From: Paenibacillaceae bacterium GAS479
GTDB taxonomy: Bacteria; Bacillota; Bacilli; Paenibacillales; Paenibacillaceae
Length of the DNA: 64,000 bases
Reading direction: 5' to 3'
Assembly: GCA_900105225.1 (NCBI GenBank)
Contig: LT629764.1
Span: forward strand, 3,988,501 to 4,052,500
Each line of letters begins with the position of its first letter. Within the stretch, counting starts at the first letter, position 1. Below the pieces are notes generated by a model. The model did not search any database and was not told the DNA's origin. It worked only from the letters and a program-made list of their open reading frames with translations. Shown piece after piece: positions 41,921 to 52,607 of the stretch. The position numbers were made by a program, and so were the translations under genes.

Positions 41921-42796
41921 TTGTTTCCAAATACGCTGGATCATTACCAGGAACAGTTGACCCGTCTGCTGGAAGCGGAACAATACAGCGAGGCTAAACG
42001 TGTGCTCCAATTCCTCCTTCAATGCCGTGGAGAGGATCAGCGGCATTATGAAGAATGGGGCAATCTGCTCTCCTGGCTTGAGATGGCTTTTCCCGACAGC
42101 GACGGGCAAGACGCGGGTGAACCTGATGATCCAAGTGAGGAGGACCTTCGTCAAACAGCCCTGAATCCGTCGGAGCAAGATGAATCTTATGTGCAACAGG
42201 TGCTCTACATCATGAAGAATCATCCAATGTTGGATCAACAGTTGTTAGCATTGGAACGGGCCGCCCATCTGCGCAGTCCGGAGGTGGACGTGACGATTCG
42301 GGAATGGTTGGGGCAGGAGCCGCTGCATCCGGTCGTGCAATTCAAGGCTTTGCAATGTTTGCGTCGTCGGGGCGATTCCGGCACGCTTCGGCTGGATCGG
42401 CTTGGAGAGTCGGCTGAGCTAGAAATCGAGCGGACGCCGCTGGACCTGGATGACTATCCGGAGCCGGTACGTCGGATTCTTGGCCGAGTTGAGAGCGTGA
42501 CGGAGACGATGGATCCGACGCTGCCTCATTTTGCGCGCGAGTTATGGAAGGAATGTCTCCAATATCTATACGGCAGCTCCGCCTATACGCGCATGCTCAG
42601 TGAGGAGGAGGCTGTTGTCGATAGTTACGCGGCAGCTCTGCATCAAACGCTCCTGCTTGCGGTATACGGGACGGCAGATGAAGATGAGATCAGGCATACA
42701 TATGGCATCACCGATGAACTTCGCTTCCGCTATGAGCAGGCAAGCCGGTCCATGCGGCAAATTACGGATTTGCAGGAAGGTTACGGCGATAATTGA
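41921..42796 (+). CDS. YsoA-like TPR protein upstream of tig
   Basis: A 291-residue (from TTG 41921) largely helical protein. LEAEQYSEAKRVLQFLLQC and HYEEWGNLLSWLEMA near the N-terminus look like a tetratricopeptide pair; an acidic linker and further helices with HPVVQFKALQCLRRRG follow. Position directly before tig matches ysoA in Bacillus. The TTG has no good ribosome binding site. The frame is open 16 codons further to an ATT at 41873, which lies 7 bases after AGGCGG, so the true start may be that non-canonical codon, giving 307 residues. Confidence 0.75.
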   Translation: MFPNTLDHYQEQLTRLLEAEQYSEAKRVLQFLLQCRGEDQRHYEEWGNLLSWLEMAFPDSDGQDAGEPDDPSEEDLRQTALNPSEQDESYVQQVLYIMKNHPMLDQQLLALERAAHLRSPEVDVTIREWLGQEPLHPVVQFKALQCLRRRGDSGTLRLDRLGESAELEIERTPLDLDDYPEPVRRILGRVESVTETMDPTLPHFARELWKECLQYLYGSSAYTRMLSEEEAVVDSYAAALHQTLLLAVYGTADEDEIRHTYGITDELRFRYEQASRSMRQITDLQEGYGDN

Positions 42797-42802
42797 CTTG
42801 TC

Positions 42803-42831
42803 TTGTAATCATGCGCCCAGTTTATTATAAT
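42803..42831 (+). promoter_or_regulatory. Sigma-A promoter of tig
   Basis: TTGTAA (42803-42808), 17 bp, TATAAT (42826-42831). Confidence 0.85.
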
Positions 42832-42894
42832 GGAATGGTTTATTAAACGTGGATAATCAGCGCCTGGCGCCTATTTTTGGAGGGGAAAGCATAA

Positions 42895-44196
42895 ATGACA
42901 GCTACATGGGAGAAAATAGAAAAGAACGTCGTGTCTATCGACGTTGAAGTTGGGTCCGAGCAAGTAAAGGACGCACTTGATCAAGCTTTCAAAAAAGTGG
43001 TAGGAAAAGTTAATGTTCCTGGTTTCCGTAAAGGTAAAGTACCTCGCTCCATCTTTGAATCCCGCTTTGGCGTGGAAAGTCTGTACCAAGATGCGATCGA
43101 CATCCTTCTGCCTGTAGCTTACTCCGATGCTCTGAAGGAATCCGGCATCGAGCCAGTTGACCGTCCAGAGATCGACGTGGAGCAATTCGGCAAAGGCCAA
43201 TCGTTCAAGTTCAAGGCAAAAGTTACGGTTAAGCCTGAAGTAACACTCGGCGACTACAAAGGCATCGAAATTCCTGCAGCAAGCAGCGAAGTTTCCGAAG
43301 AGGAGCTGGCGGCTGAGCTGGAGCGCCTGCAACAGCGTCATGCAGAACTCGTTGTCGTTGAAGAAGGCGCAGCTGAGAATGGCGATACGGTTGTAATCGA
43401 CTTCGAAGGCTTCGTGGACGGAGAGGCTTTCGAAGGCGGCCAAGCGGAGCGTTACTCCCTTGAACTGGGTTCGAACTCCTTCATTCCTGGCTTCGAGGAG
43501 CAGGTTGTAGGTCTTGCTACCGGTGACTTCAAGGATGTTGAAGTTTCCTTCCCTGAGGACTACCATGCCGAGAACCTTGCTGGCAAGCCAGCCGTGTTCA
43601 AAGTGAAACTGCATGAGATCAAACGCAAAAACCTGCCAGCTCTTGACGATGAGTTCGCAAAAGACGTCAGCGAGTTCGACACGCTTGACGAGTACAAACA
43701 AGATCTTTCCGCTAAGCTGAAAGAGCGCAAAGAGAAAGAAGCCGAGCAAGCTCGCGAGACGGCTCTCGTTGACAAGATTGCTGCTGCCGCAGAAGTAGAA
43801 ATTCCGGAAGCAATGATCAACAGCGAAGTAGACTTCCTGCTGCGCGACTTCGAAAACCGCATCAAACAACAAGGTCTGAACATGGAGCTGTACTTCCAGT
43901 TCTCCGGCCAAGACGAAGCGGCTTTGCGCGATCAAATGCGTGCTGACGGCGAGAAGCGCGTTCTGAACAATCTTGTTCTTGACGCTATCGCTAAGCAAGA
44001 GTCCATCGAAGTTTCCGAAGAAGAAGTGAACGAGGAACTCGAGAACCTCTCCAAAATGTACAGCCGTCCGGCAGCTGAACTGCGCGAGATCTTCGAGCGC
44101 AATGGCAACCTAGACAACATGAAGGAAGATCTGAAGCTTCGCAAAACGATCAAGTTCCTTCTTGACAACAGCAAAACTGCAACGGAAGTCGCTTAA
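42895..44196 (+). CDS. tig: Trigger factor
   Basis: A 433-residue ribosome-associated chaperone and prolyl isomerase. [21 protein letters not shown] near residues 38-58 is the ribosome-binding signature. The FKBP-like domain ([22 protein letters not shown], then [46 protein letters not shown]) spans about 155-245, and the C-terminal chaperone arms follow. Length and order match the family. GGAGGGGAAAG precedes the ATG, and strong codon bias indicates high expression. Confidence 0.97.
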   Translation: MTATWEKIEKNVVSIDVEVGSEQVKDALDQAFKKVVGKVNVPGFRKGKVPRSIFESRFGVESLYQDAIDILLPVAYSDALKESGIEPVDRPEIDVEQFGKGQSFKFKAKVTVKPEVTLGDYKGIEIPAASSEVSEEELAAELERLQQRHAELVVVEEGAAENGDTVVIDFEGFVDGEAFEGGQAERYSLELGSNSFIPGFEEQVVGLATGDFKDVEVSFPEDYHAENLAGKPAVFKVKLHEIKRKNLPALDDEFAKDVSEFDTLDEYKQDLSAKLKERKEKEAEQARETALVDKIAAAAEVEIPEAMINSEVDFLLRDFENRIKQQGLNMELYFQFSGQDEAALRDQMRADGEKRVLNNLVLDAIAKQESIEVSEEEVNEELENLSKMYSRPAAELREIFERNGNLDNMKEDLKLRKTIKFLLDNSKTATEVA

Positions 44197-44217
44197 TTCG
44201 ACTTTCCATGCATTCCG

Positions 44218-44249
44218 TAAGGCACGTGTTCTGCACGTGTCTTATTTTT
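44218..44249 (+). terminator. Terminator after tig
   Basis: TAAGGCACGTG (44218-44228) pairs with CACGTGTCTTA (44234-44244) with one G-U pair, then TTTTT. Confidence 0.88.
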
Positions 44250-44356
44250 ACCAGTATATCTCACATAAGTTACACCTCCTGCCGTCCGCAGGAATGGGGA
44301 TGCTTCCCCGTACATAAGAATGGAATCACAGCAGCGCCAGCCTAGAATCGGCAAAA

Positions 44357-44386
44357 ATGACATGGGTACTCCAAACGTGTTAAAAT
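44357..44386 (+). promoter_or_regulatory. Promoter of clpP
   Basis: ATGACA (44357-44362), 18 bp, TAAAAT (44381-44386) preceded by TGT (extended -10). No CtsR heptad repeat (GGTCAAA) was noticed next to it. Confidence 0.6.
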
Positions 44387-44428
44387 GAAGATGTATCTGA
44401 ACTCCAAAGTGGAAAGTAGGTTGGTCGC

Positions 44429-45025
44429 ATGAATTTGGTACCGATTGTAGTCGAACAGACAAATCGCGGTGAGCGTTCTTACGATATCTATTCCCGTCTT
44501 CTCAAAGACAGGATCGTTTTCCTGGGCAGCGCAATCGATGATGATGTTGCGAATTCCATCATTGCCCAGCTGCTCTTCCTCGCGGCCGACGATCCGGAGA
44601 AAGATATTCATCTGTATATCAACTCTCCCGGCGGTTCGGTAACCGCGGGCATGGGTATCTATGATACAATGCAGTTTATCAAGCCGGATGTATCAACGAT
44701 CTGCGTTGGCATGGCGGCAAGCATGGGTTCCCTGCTGCTTACAGCAGGAACCAAGGGCAAGCGTTTCTCGCTTCCTAACAGTGAGGTTATGATCCATCAG
44801 CCGCTTGGCGGCGTGCGCGGTCAGGCTTCGGATATTAAGATCCACGCGGACTGGATTATCAAAACGAAGCAGAAGCTTAACCAGATTTACGTCGACCGTA
44901 CGGGTCAACCGTATGAGAAGATTGAGCGCGATACCGATCGCGACAACTTCCTCAGCGCCGACGAGGCTCTTGCCTACGGTCTGATCGACAAGGTCATTGC
45001 CGTTCCGGAAGCGGGTATCTTGTAA
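44429..45025 (+). CDS. clpP: ATP-dependent Clp protease proteolytic subunit
   Basis: A 198-residue serine peptidase forming the double-heptamer barrel. S98 in [12 protein letters not shown]123 in [10 protein letters not shown] and the acid in [21 protein letters not shown] make the catalytic triad. It is followed after 24 bases by clpX, its unfoldase partner. In Bacillus clpP is not next to clpX, so the arrangement here is like that of enterobacteria. The ribosome binding site (AGTAGGTTGG) is weak. Confidence 0.97.
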   Translation: MNLVPIVVEQTNRGERSYDIYSRLLKDRIVFLGSAIDDDVANSIIAQLLFLAADDPEKDIHLYINSPGGSVTAGMGIYDTMQFIKPDVSTICVGMAASMGSLLLTAGTKGKRFSLPNSEVMIHQPLGGVRGQASDIKIHADWIIKTKQKLNQIYVDRTGQPYEKIERDTDRDNFLSADEALAYGLIDKVIAVPEAGIL

Positions 45026-45049
45026 CATCTTCCTTTAAGGGGTGATTGA

Positions 45050-46306
45050 GTGTTTAAATTCAACGAAGAGAAGGGCCAGTTGAAGTGCTCTTTTTGCGGT
45101 AAGTCTCAGGATCAGGTCCGCAAGCTAGTTGCGGGTCCTGGCGTCTATATATGCGATGAATGTATCGAGCTTTGCACGGAGATCGTCGAAGAGGAGCTCG
45201 GCCATGAGGAAGAGCTTGACCTCAAGGACATTCCGAAGCCAAAAGATATTCGCGCCATTCTGGATTCCTATGTTATCGGCCAAGAAGCTGCTAAGAAGTC
45301 TCTGTCTGTAGCGGTTTACAACCACTACAAGCGGGTTAACTCGCAGAACAAGCTTGAAGATGTCGAGCTGCAGAAGAGTAATATTATGCTGGTTGGTCCT
45401 ACGGGCTCCGGTAAAACATTGCTTGCGCAGACGATGGCTAAAATTCTTAATGTTCCGTTTGCGATTGCTGATGCAACTTCCCTTACGGAAGCCGGCTACG
45501 TGGGCGAGGATGTTGAGAACATCTTGCTTAAGCTGATCCAAGCTGCGGATTACGATGTGGAGAAGGCCGAACGCGGTATCATCTACATTGATGAGATTGA
45601 TAAGGTCGCTCGCAAATCCGAAAACCCATCCATCACTCGTGATGTGTCCGGTGAAGGTGTACAGCAAGCGTTGCTCAAAATTCTCGAAGGTACGGTTGCA
45701 TCTGTTCCTCCTCAAGGTGGACGCAAGCATCCGCATCAAGAGTTCATTCAGATCGATACGACGAACATCCTGTTCATCTGCGGCGGTGCCTTTGACGGCC
45801 TGGAGCAGATCATCAAGCGTCGTATTGGCAAAAAAGTCATCGGCTTCAGCACTGGAGGCGACGGCACAAAAGATATGAAAGCCGGCGAGTATCTTTCCCT
45901 GGTGTTGCCAGAGGATCTGCTGAAGTTCGGTCTTATTCCAGAATTTGTCGGCCGTCTGCCGGTCATCTCCACTTTGGAGCCATTGGATGAGCCAGCTTTG
46001 GTACGTATTCTGTCCGAGCCGAAGAACGCATTGGTGAAGCAATACCAGAAGCTACTTGAGATGGATAATGTGAAGCTTGAGTTTGAAGCTAGCGCGCTTG
46101 ATGCCATCGCCAAGGAAGCGATCAAGCGTAATACAGGAGCTCGTGGCTTACGTGCGATCATCGAAGGCATCATGCTGGAGATTATGTACGAAGCGCCGTC
46201 TCGCGAAGAGCTTAGCACTTGCGTCATTACTGAGAAGGTTGTGCAGGATCGGGTTATTCCGGAGCTCACGGCCAAAAAAGGCAAGAAAAAAGAAGAGAGC
46301 GCCTGA
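45050..46306 (+). CDS. clpX: ATP-dependent Clp protease ATP-binding subunit ClpX
   Basis: A 418-residue AAA+ unfoldase. The zinc-binding domain has Cys13, Cys16, Cys35 and Cys38 (CSFCGK ... CDEC). Walker A is VGPTGSGKT, the pore loop [14 protein letters not shown], Walker [14 protein letters not shown], and a sensor-2 arginine lies in [12 protein letters not shown]. It feeds substrates to ClpP. The start is GTG at 45050, with AAGGGGTGA just upstream. clpP and clpX should be cotranscribed. Confidence 0.97.
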   Translation: MFKFNEEKGQLKCSFCGKSQDQVRKLVAGPGVYICDECIELCTEIVEEELGHEEELDLKDIPKPKDIRAILDSYVIGQEAAKKSLSVAVYNHYKRVNSQNKLEDVELQKSNIMLVGPTGSGKTLLAQTMAKILNVPFAIADATSLTEAGYVGEDVENILLKLIQAADYDVEKAERGIIYIDEIDKVARKSENPSITRDVSGEGVQQALLKILEGTVASVPPQGGRKHPHQEFIQIDTTNILFICGGAFDGLEQIIKRRIGKKVIGFSTGGDGTKDMKAGEYLSLVLPEDLLKFGLIPEFVGRLPVISTLEPLDEPALVRILSEPKNALVKQYQKLLEMDNVKLEFEASALDAIAKEAIKRNTGARGLRAIIEGIMLEIMYEAPSREELSTCVITEKVVQDRVIPELTAKKGKKKEESA

Positions 46307-46431
46307 TCTGAACGCTGTAAAGGCATAGGATGACGGCTGCACCGTCCAACCCGTCATCGTTCCACCCTCCCTGGCTGCTAGGCAGCTGGGATGGGGTGGA
46401 CTTTGACATTTCATAGGGAGAGATGAAGTCT

Positions 46432-47541
46432 ATGTATTCTCGTAAGGACACTGTCCCCGTCCGTGTTGGTGATTTGACCATCGGCGGCAGCAATGAAGTA
46501 ATCATCCAGAGTATGTGTACAACAAAAACGGCGGATGTGGAAGCGACTGTCGCCGAGATTCTTCGTCTTGAGGAAGCCGGTTGCCAGGTTGTACGTGTAA
46601 CGGTTAACAACAAAGAGGCAGCTGAGGCGATCAAGGCCATCAAAAGCCGGATCAATATTCCGCTAGTTGCTGATATTCACTTTGACTACCGCCTTGCCCT
46701 GCTCTCCATTGAAAATGGGGTAGACAAGGTCCGTATTAATCCTGGCAATATCGGTCGTCGCGAGAAAGTGGAAGCCGTCGTTAAGGCTTGTAAGGAAAAA
46801 GGCATCCCAATTCGAATCGGCGTTAACGCGGGTTCTCTAGAGAATCATTTGCTGGAGAAGTACGGTTATCCGACGCCAGAGGCGATGGTGGAAAGTGCTT
46901 TGTTCCATATTGGTATTCTCGAAGAGCTCGATTTCCACGACATCATCGTGTCTCTGAAGGCATCCGATGTGCCGATGGCAATCGCCGCTTACAGTATGGC
47001 TGCCGAGAAAATCAAGTACCCGCTCCATCTCGGTATCACTGAGGCCGGTACGCTGCACTCCGGTACAATCAAAAGCTCCGCTGGCATTGGAGCGCTACTC
47101 GCGATGGGCATCGGCAACACGGTGCGTATCTCGCTCAGCGCCGATCCAGTTGAGGAAGTTAAAGTTGCCCGCGAACTGCTCAAAACGTTCGGTCTTATTA
47201 CGAACGCGGCGACGCTCATTTCTTGCCCGACTTGCGGCAGACTTGATATCGATCTGTTCTCCATTGCCAATGAGGTAGAGGAGTACATTTCCAAAATCAA
47301 GGTACCGATCAAAGTATCGGTGCTTGGCTGCGCAGTTAATGGACCTGGTGAAGCTCGCGAGGCTGATATCGGTATCGCAGGTGCGCGCGGAGAGGGTATG
47401 CTCTTCCGTTATGGGGAGATGATCCGCAAAGTTCCGGAGGCTGAGCTGCTGTCCGAGCTCAAAAAAGAGATCGACGAGATCGTCCGGGTGTTTGAAGCGA
47501 CGGGAGAAATTCCTGGCCGCAAAGAGCATTTGCCTGCCTAA
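46432..47541 (+). CDS. ispG: 4-hydroxy-3-methylbut-2-en-1-yl diphosphate synthase
   Basis: A 369-residue iron-sulfur enzyme of the methylerythritol-phosphate isoprenoid pathway. [17 protein letters not shown] opens it; [19 protein letters not shown] and GAL-type [28 protein letters not shown] follow. The cluster cysteines are in SCPTCGR and [23 protein letters not shown] 46432 is preferred over ATG 46423 because AGGGAG (46415-46420) is too close to the latter. Its place between clpX and lonB breaks an otherwise conserved protease cluster. Confidence 0.95.
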   Translation: MYSRKDTVPVRVGDLTIGGSNEVIIQSMCTTKTADVEATVAEILRLEEAGCQVVRVTVNNKEAAEAIKAIKSRINIPLVADIHFDYRLALLSIENGVDKVRINPGNIGRREKVEAVVKACKEKGIPIRIGVNAGSLENHLLEKYGYPTPEAMVESALFHIGILEELDFHDIIVSLKASDVPMAIAAYSMAAEKIKYPLHLGITEAGTLHSGTIKSSAGIGALLAMGIGNTVRISLSADPVEEVKVARELLKTFGLITNAATLISCPTCGRLDIDLFSIANEVEEYISKIKVPIKVSVLGCAVNGPGEAREADIGIAGARGEGMLFRYGEMIRKVPEAELLSELKKEIDEIVRVFEATGEIPGRKEHLPA

Positions 47542-47552
47542 TTCTTATGAAC

Positions 47553-47588
47553 AAGCCGTTCGGCCCATTTGGGTTGGACGGCTTTTTA
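47553..47588 (+). terminator. Terminator after ispG
   Basis: AAGCCGT (47553-47559) pairs with ACGGCTT (47578-47584) with an inner CCC/GGG pair, then TTT. Confidence 0.8.
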
Positions 47589-47626
47589 GCAATTGCTCCT
47601 CAAATTATTCAATTTATTGCCGCAAC

Positions 47627-47656
47627 GACTAACACCTGCCGGTGCAGGCAATACTA
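47627..47656 (+). promoter_or_regulatory. Candidate sigma-F promoter of lonB
   Basis: GGCAATACTA (47647-47656) matches the sigma-F -10 consensus GGnnAnAnTR at every defined position. The -35 candidate GACTA lies 15 bp upstream and matches three of five. Confidence 0.5.
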
Positions 47657-47704
47657 TCCGGTATGGGTCTTTTATTCCGGCAAGCTTGAGAGGAGCGGTT
47701 GAGC

Positions 47705-49408
47705 ATGACATTAAGTTTATTTTTGATGTTGGTGCAGGTATTTTTCGCGGTCGTAATCGGGGTTTACTTTTGGAATATGCTGCGCAGCCAGCGCACGAAC
47801 AAGTCGGCTGTAGACAAGGAATCCCGCAAGGAAATGGACAAGCTGCGTAAGCTCCGTTCCATCTCCCTGACTAAGCCGCTTGCGGAGAAAACTCGCCCGC
47901 AGTCGATGCAGGACATCGTCGGCCAGCGTGATGGACTACGTGCGATGAAGGCCGCTCTATGCAGCGCCAATCCGCAACATGTTATCGTTTATGGACCACC
48001 GGGTGTCGGCAAAACGGCTGCAGCCCGTGTTGTGCTTGAGGAAGCGAAGAAAAATCCGACTTCGCCATTTCTGGCCGAAGCCAAATTCACTGAAATTGAC
48101 GCGACGACAGCCCGCTTCGACGAGCGGGGCATTGCCGATCCGCTGATCGGCTCGGTTCATGATCCGATTTATCAAGGCGCGGGGGCGATGGGTGTAGCAG
48201 GAATTCCCCAGCCTAAGCCCGGAGCGGTGACCAAAGCGCATGGCGGCATGCTGTTTATTGACGAGATCGGGGAATTACACCCCATCCAAATGAATAAATT
48301 GTTAAAAGTGCTGGAGGATCGCAAAGTATTTCTCGAGAGTGCCTACTATCACTCCGAGGACCCCAACATTCCGATGTATATTCATGACATTTTCCAAAAC
48401 GGGCTTCCGGCAGACTTCCGGTTAGTTGGGGCGACGACGCGTTCACCACAGGAGCTTCCGCCTGCTCTGCGGTCGCGTTGTATGGAAATTTATTTCCGAC
48501 CGTTGCTGCCTGAGGAAATTTCGGAAATTGCCGACAATGCCGTTAAAAAGATCGGTTTCGCTCCTTGCCCAGAGGCGGTCGGCGTTGTGAAGCGCTATGC
48601 TACAAATGGACGCGAGGCTGTAAACATTATCCAGCTCGCTGCCGGTCTTGCCTTGTCCGAGAAACGCGAAACGATCAGTGCCGCCGACATTGAGTGGGTT
48701 GTTAACAGTAGCCAGATTCCACCGCGCCCAGACCGCAAGGTTCCAGCTGCGCCGCAGGTCGGTTTCGTCAACGGCCTCGCCGTATATGGCCCGAATATGG
48801 GTACGTTGCTGGAGATTGAAGTGAGCGCTATTCCAACCGCAGCTGGCAAAGGAAACTTTACCATCACCGGTGTTGTGGATGAAGAGGAGCTCGGAGGTGG
48901 TCAGCGCACGCTGCGTCGTAAGAGCATGGCCAAGGGTTCGGTCGAAAATGTTATCACCATGCTCCGCCGCACTGGCTTACGTCCGCATGACTACGATCTT
49001 CACATTAATTTCCCTGGGGGCACACCGATTGATGGGCCGTCCGCTGGAGTGGCAATGGCGACAGCAATTACCTCGGCTATCCGCGGCATACCTGTTGAGC
49101 ATACCATTGCTATGACAGGCGAGGTTGGCATCCACGGCAATGTCAAGCCGGTTGGGGGCGTACTTGCAAAGGTAGAGGCAGCTTTTCAGGCTGGCGCACT
49201 TACCGTGTACATTCCAAAAGACAATTGGCAGGCTATTTTTGCCGATCTGAACGGGCTGAAAGTTATTGCCGTCGATCGGGTCGAGGAGATTTTCAGCGAT
49301 CTTTTCCCAGGAGAAAGTCGGCCGGACGAGGCGCAGGAGCTATCGCCAATCGCGGATCTGTTCCTAACTCCGCAAGTACCTTATTTGCAGGCGGATTCCC
49401 GAGAATGA
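47705..49408 (+). CDS. lonB: ATP-dependent protease LonB
   Basis: A 567-residue Lon-type protease without the Lon N domain. Residues about 3-22 are a membrane segment (LSLFLMLVQVFFAVVIGVYFW). Walker A is [18 protein letters not shown], Walker B GGMLFIDEIGELHPIQ, and the Ser of the Ser-Lys dyad is in GTPIDGPSAGVAMATA. In Bacillus LonB is forespore-specific and lies next to lonA, as here. ATG 47705 is preferred with GAGGAGCGG upstream over the TTG at 47699. Confidence 0.95.
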   Translation: MTLSLFLMLVQVFFAVVIGVYFWNMLRSQRTNKSAVDKESRKEMDKLRKLRSISLTKPLAEKTRPQSMQDIVGQRDGLRAMKAALCSANPQHVIVYGPPGVGKTAAARVVLEEAKKNPTSPFLAEAKFTEIDATTARFDERGIADPLIGSVHDPIYQGAGAMGVAGIPQPKPGAVTKAHGGMLFIDEIGELHPIQMNKLLKVLEDRKVFLESAYYHSEDPNIPMYIHDIFQNGLPADFRLVGATTRSPQELPPALRSRCMEIYFRPLLPEEISEIADNAVKKIGFAPCPEAVGVVKRYATNGREAVNIIQLAAGLALSEKRETISAADIEWVVNSSQIPPRPDRKVPAAPQVGFVNGLAVYGPNMGTLLEIEVSAIPTAAGKGNFTITGVVDEEELGGGQRTLRRKSMAKGSVENVITMLRRTGLRPHDYDLHINFPGGTPIDGPSAGVAMATAITSAIRGIPVEHTIAMTGEVGIHGNVKPVGGVLAKVEAAFQAGALTVYIPKDNWQAIFADLNGLKVIAVDRVEEIFSDLFPGESRPDEAQELSPIADLFLTPQVPYLQADSRE

Positions 49409-49414
49409 TACAAT
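49385..49414 (+). promoter_or_regulatory. Promoter of lonA within the 3' end of lonB
   Basis: TTGCAG (49385-49390), 18 bp, TACAAT (49409-49414) preceded by TGA (extended -10). It overlaps the lonB stop codon region. Confidence 0.6.
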
Positions 49415-49446
49415 AGGAAGACTATCTTAAGGTGGGAGGTATTGGC

Positions 49447-51837
49447 ATGGGACCTGCCAAAGGAAGAGGCCGTCGATTGCCGCTGCTCCCTCTGCGGGGA
49501 CTTCTGGTTTACCCCAGCATGGTGCTTCATCTCGACGTGGGAAGGGAAAAATCCGTCAAGGCGCTTGATCGGGCAATGCTCGATGATCATATGATTTTGT
49601 TATGCTCCCAATCCGAAGTCAACATTGAGGAGCCGAACGAGGAAGATATCTATCGTATCGGTACGATTGCCAAGGTGCGGCAGATGCTCAAGCTGCCCAA
49701 CGGCACGATTCGCGTACTAGTTGAGGGAGTAACTCGGGCGGAGATTCAGGACTATCTACCGCAAGAGGACTTCTACGAGGTATCCGTTCGTGAGCTGCCG
49801 GAAGAAGAATCGACCGATCCTGAGATCGATGCGCTGATGCGCACGGTACTCAATCAGTTTGAGCATTACATCACGCTTTCCAAAAAGGTTACGCCAGAGA
49901 CGCATGCTGCAGTTTCCGACATCGATGAGCCGGGTCGGCTCGCCGATGTCATCACCAGTCATCTATCGCTCAAGATCAAGGACAAACAGGAAATTCTGGA
50001 GACGGTGGATGTACGCGCCAGACTGGAAAAGCTGCTTGATCTGCTCGGCAACGAGCGCGAAGTGCTGGAGCTTGAGCGCAAGATCAGTCAGCGCGTCAAG
50101 AAGCAGATGGAGAAAACGCAGAAAGAATACTATCTGCGCGAACAGATGAAAGCAATTCAGAAGGAGCTTGGCGACCGTGAAGGCCGCGCCGGAGAAGTTG
50201 AGGAGCTTCGCTCCCAGCTTGAAAGCGCGCAGTTGCCCGAGAAGGTGAACGAGAAGGTCCTCAAGGAGATTGACCGTTTGGAAAAGATGCCGGCGTCCTC
50301 AGCCGAGGGCGGCGTCATCCGCAATTATATCGATTGGTTGTTATCGCTTCCATGGGGTAAAAAGACAGAAGACCATCTGGATCTGGCCAAAGCCGAAGAG
50401 GTTCTTGAAGAGGATCATTACGGCCTGGAAAAACCGAAAGAGCGGGTGCTTGAATATTTGGCCGTCCAGCAACTCGTCCAGAAGCTGAAGGGGCCGATTC
50501 TATGCCTCGTCGGACCGCCAGGCGTTGGTAAAACATCGCTGGCTCGCTCTATCGGCAAATCGCTTGGCCGTGAATTCGTCCGCATCTCGCTCGGCGGCGT
50601 TCGTGACGAAGCAGAAATCCGCGGCCATCGGCGCACCTATGTAGGCGCGATGCCTGGGCGGATCATTCAAGGCATGAAAACAGCCGGTTCTATGAACCCC
50701 GTTTTCCTGCTTGATGAGATCGATAAGATGGCTTCAGACTTCCGCGGTGATCCTGCATCGGCGCTTTTGGAGGTGCTGGATCCAGAGCAGAACAATAGCT
50801 TCAGCGACCATTTCATTGAGACTCCGTTTGACCTCAGCTCCGTTATGTTCGTTACGACGGCTAATGCGCTGCACAATATTCCGCGTCCGCTGCTCGATCG
50901 GATGGAAGTGCTGTACATCCCCGGGTATACGGAGCTGGAGAAGGAGCAGATCTCCCGTCGCTACTTGCTGCCTAAGCAGAAGCGCGAGCATGGCCTGCGG
51001 GAAGATCAACTGGAGCTGCAACCAGAAGCACTGCTCGCACTTATCCGGGAGTATACCCGCGAGTCTGGTGTTCGGAACCTCGAGCAACAGGTTGCTTCGA
51101 TTTGCCGAAAGGCGGCCAAGCGACTTGTGTCCAATCCGGACAGTGAATTGCTCACGGTAGATTTGCCGCTGCTAAGGGAATGGCTCGGCCCGGCCAAGTT
51201 CCGTTACGGCCTAGCTGAAGCAGAAGATCAGATCGGCGCAGTGACCGGTCTCGCGTGGACCGAGGTTGGCGGAGATACGCTCGTTATCGAGGTAACCGTG
51301 CTTCCTGGCACCGGCAAGCTGACGCTTACCGGCAAGCTTGGTGATGTTATGAAGGAATCTGCACAGGCGGCGTTCAGCTATACCCGTTCCCGCGCAGCGG
51401 AGCTTGGTCTTGATCCCCAGTTCCATGAGAAAAACGATATTCACATCCATATACCTGAAGGGGCAATCCCGAAGGATGGCCCTTCTGCTGGCATCACGAT
51501 GGCCACTGCGCTCATCTCGGCGCTGACTGGCCGCAAGGTGAGCAAAACAGTGGCAATGACCGGAGAGATTACGCTGCGCGGTAGAGTATTGCCAATCGGC
51601 GGCCTCAAGGAGAAGTCACTGGCCGCGCATCGCGCCGGCATCCGCAAAATTTTGCTCCCTGCTGACAACGAGCGGGATCTGCGGGACATTCCGGAAAGCG
51701 TGCGGGTTGACATGGAGTTTGTGCCTGTCGCTCATATGGATGAGGTGCTCAGCCATGCGCTGTTGCCGAAAGAAACACCAGCCGAGGCCAGTGGCGCCGA
51801 AGCGACCGAAGAGAAAGCAGGGACACCAATTTTATGA
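49447..51837 (+). CDS. lon: ATP-dependent protease La (LonA)
   Basis: A 796-residue soluble Lon protease for misfolded and regulatory proteins. The N domain begins [23 protein letters not shown], a long coiled coil covers about 185-260, Walker A is [22 protein letters not shown], Walker [11 protein letters not shown], and the catalytic Ser is in [22 protein letters not shown] with the dyad Lys after it. ATG 49447 is chosen because GGGAGGT ends 6 bases upstream. A short Ala/Glu-rich tail ends the protein. It overlaps engB by 4 bases. Confidence 0.97.
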   Translation: MGPAKGRGRRLPLLPLRGLLVYPSMVLHLDVGREKSVKALDRAMLDDHMILLCSQSEVNIEEPNEEDIYRIGTIAKVRQMLKLPNGTIRVLVEGVTRAEIQDYLPQEDFYEVSVRELPEEESTDPEIDALMRTVLNQFEHYITLSKKVTPETHAAVSDIDEPGRLADVITSHLSLKIKDKQEILETVDVRARLEKLLDLLGNEREVLELERKISQRVKKQMEKTQKEYYLREQMKAIQKELGDREGRAGEVEELRSQLESAQLPEKVNEKVLKEIDRLEKMPASSAEGGVIRNYIDWLLSLPWGKKTEDHLDLAKAEEVLEEDHYGLEKPKERVLEYLAVQQLVQKLKGPILCLVGPPGVGKTSLARSIGKSLGREFVRISLGGVRDEAEIRGHRRTYVGAMPGRIIQGMKTAGSMNPVFLLDEIDKMASDFRGDPASALLEVLDPEQNNSFSDHFIETPFDLSSVMFVTTANALHNIPRPLLDRMEVLYIPGYTELEKEQISRRYLLPKQKREHGLREDQLELQPEALLALIREYTRESGVRNLEQQVASICRKAAKRLVSNPDSELLTVDLPLLREWLGPAKFRYGLAEAEDQIGAVTGLAWTEVGGDTLVIEVTVLPGTGKLTLTGKLGDVMKESAQAAFSYTRSRAAELGLDPQFHEKNDIHIHIPEGAIPKDGPSAGITMATALISALTGRKVSKTVAMTGEITLRGRVLPIGGLKEKSLAAHRAGIRKILLPADNERDLRDIPESVRVDMEFVPVAHMDEVLSHALLPKETPAEASGAEATEEKAGTPIL

Positions 51838-52454
51838 AAATTATGAATGCTGAATTTATCATCAGTGCGGTTGAGCCGCATCAATATCCTAGCGACGCCT
51901 TGCCAGAGATTGCTCTGGCAGGGCGTTCCAATGTAGGCAAGTCCTCTTTGATTAACAAGCTTATTTTGCGTAAAAATCTGGCTCGGACAAGCTCTCAGCC
52001 CGGTAAAACCCAGCAGCTCAACTATTACCGCGTCAATGAAGCGCTCTATTTTGTCGACTTTCCTGGTTACGGCTACGCCAAAGTATCCAAAACCGAGCGC
52101 GAAGCTTGGGGCAAAATGATCGAGCGCTACTTGCAGAACCGGGATGAACTGAAGCTGGTGCTGCTTATTATCGATATCCGGCATGATCCGTCTAAGGATG
52201 ATATTTTGATGTATCAGTGGCTCAAGCATTATGATATTCCACTATGCATCGTATGTACCAAAGCGGACAAGATTCCAAGAAGCAAATGGGACAAGCACAA
52301 AAAGGCTGTCAGGACGACACTCGGAGCTGATCCGCGCGACCTGTTCGTTTTATTCTCCTCCGAAACGGGTATGGGAAGAGAAGAGCTTTGGAATATACTT
52401 GCCGAATCTGCTGAAATAGCTAAAGAAGAGCCGCAAGTGAGGCCGGAATCGTAA
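51834..52454 (+). CDS. engB: Ribosome biogenesis GTP-binding protein EngB/YsxC
   Basis: A 206-residue GTPase needed for assembly of the 50S subunit. G1 is [17 protein letters not shown] near residues 28-43, the G3 region is [13 protein letters not shown], and G4 is CTKADKI. Length matches the family. The ATG overlaps the lonA stop (ATGA), the same coupling as in Bacillus lonA-ysxC. Confidence 0.96.
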   Translation: MKIMNAEFIISAVEPHQYPSDALPEIALAGRSNVGKSSLINKLILRKNLARTSSQPGKTQQLNYYRVNEALYFVDFPGYGYAKVSKTEREAWGKMIERYLQNRDELKLVLLIIDIRHDPSKDDILMYQWLKHYDIPLCIVCTKADKIPRSKWDKHKKAVRTTLGADPRDLFVLFSSETGMGREELWNILAESAEIAKEEPQVRPES

Positions 52455-52607
52455 GGAAACTGCATCCTATCTCCTTCCAATCGCGGCTGGCAGCGGAAAA
52501 TTCTGAAATACGGCGGATTATAAGGGTCGGCAGGCAGGAAACAATGATCTGAATCACGTATAATGGAAGCAGGCAAGTTTTCAAAACAAAGAATTGAGGA
52601 GATTTTT

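Noticed and set aside
42871-43998. Minus-strand open frame of 375 codons opposite tig
   Set aside because: Mirror of a strongly codon-biased gene; no ribosome binding site and no recognisable domain.
45125-46042. Minus-strand open frame of 305 codons opposite clpX
   Set aside because: Antisense shadow of clpX with no independent start signals.
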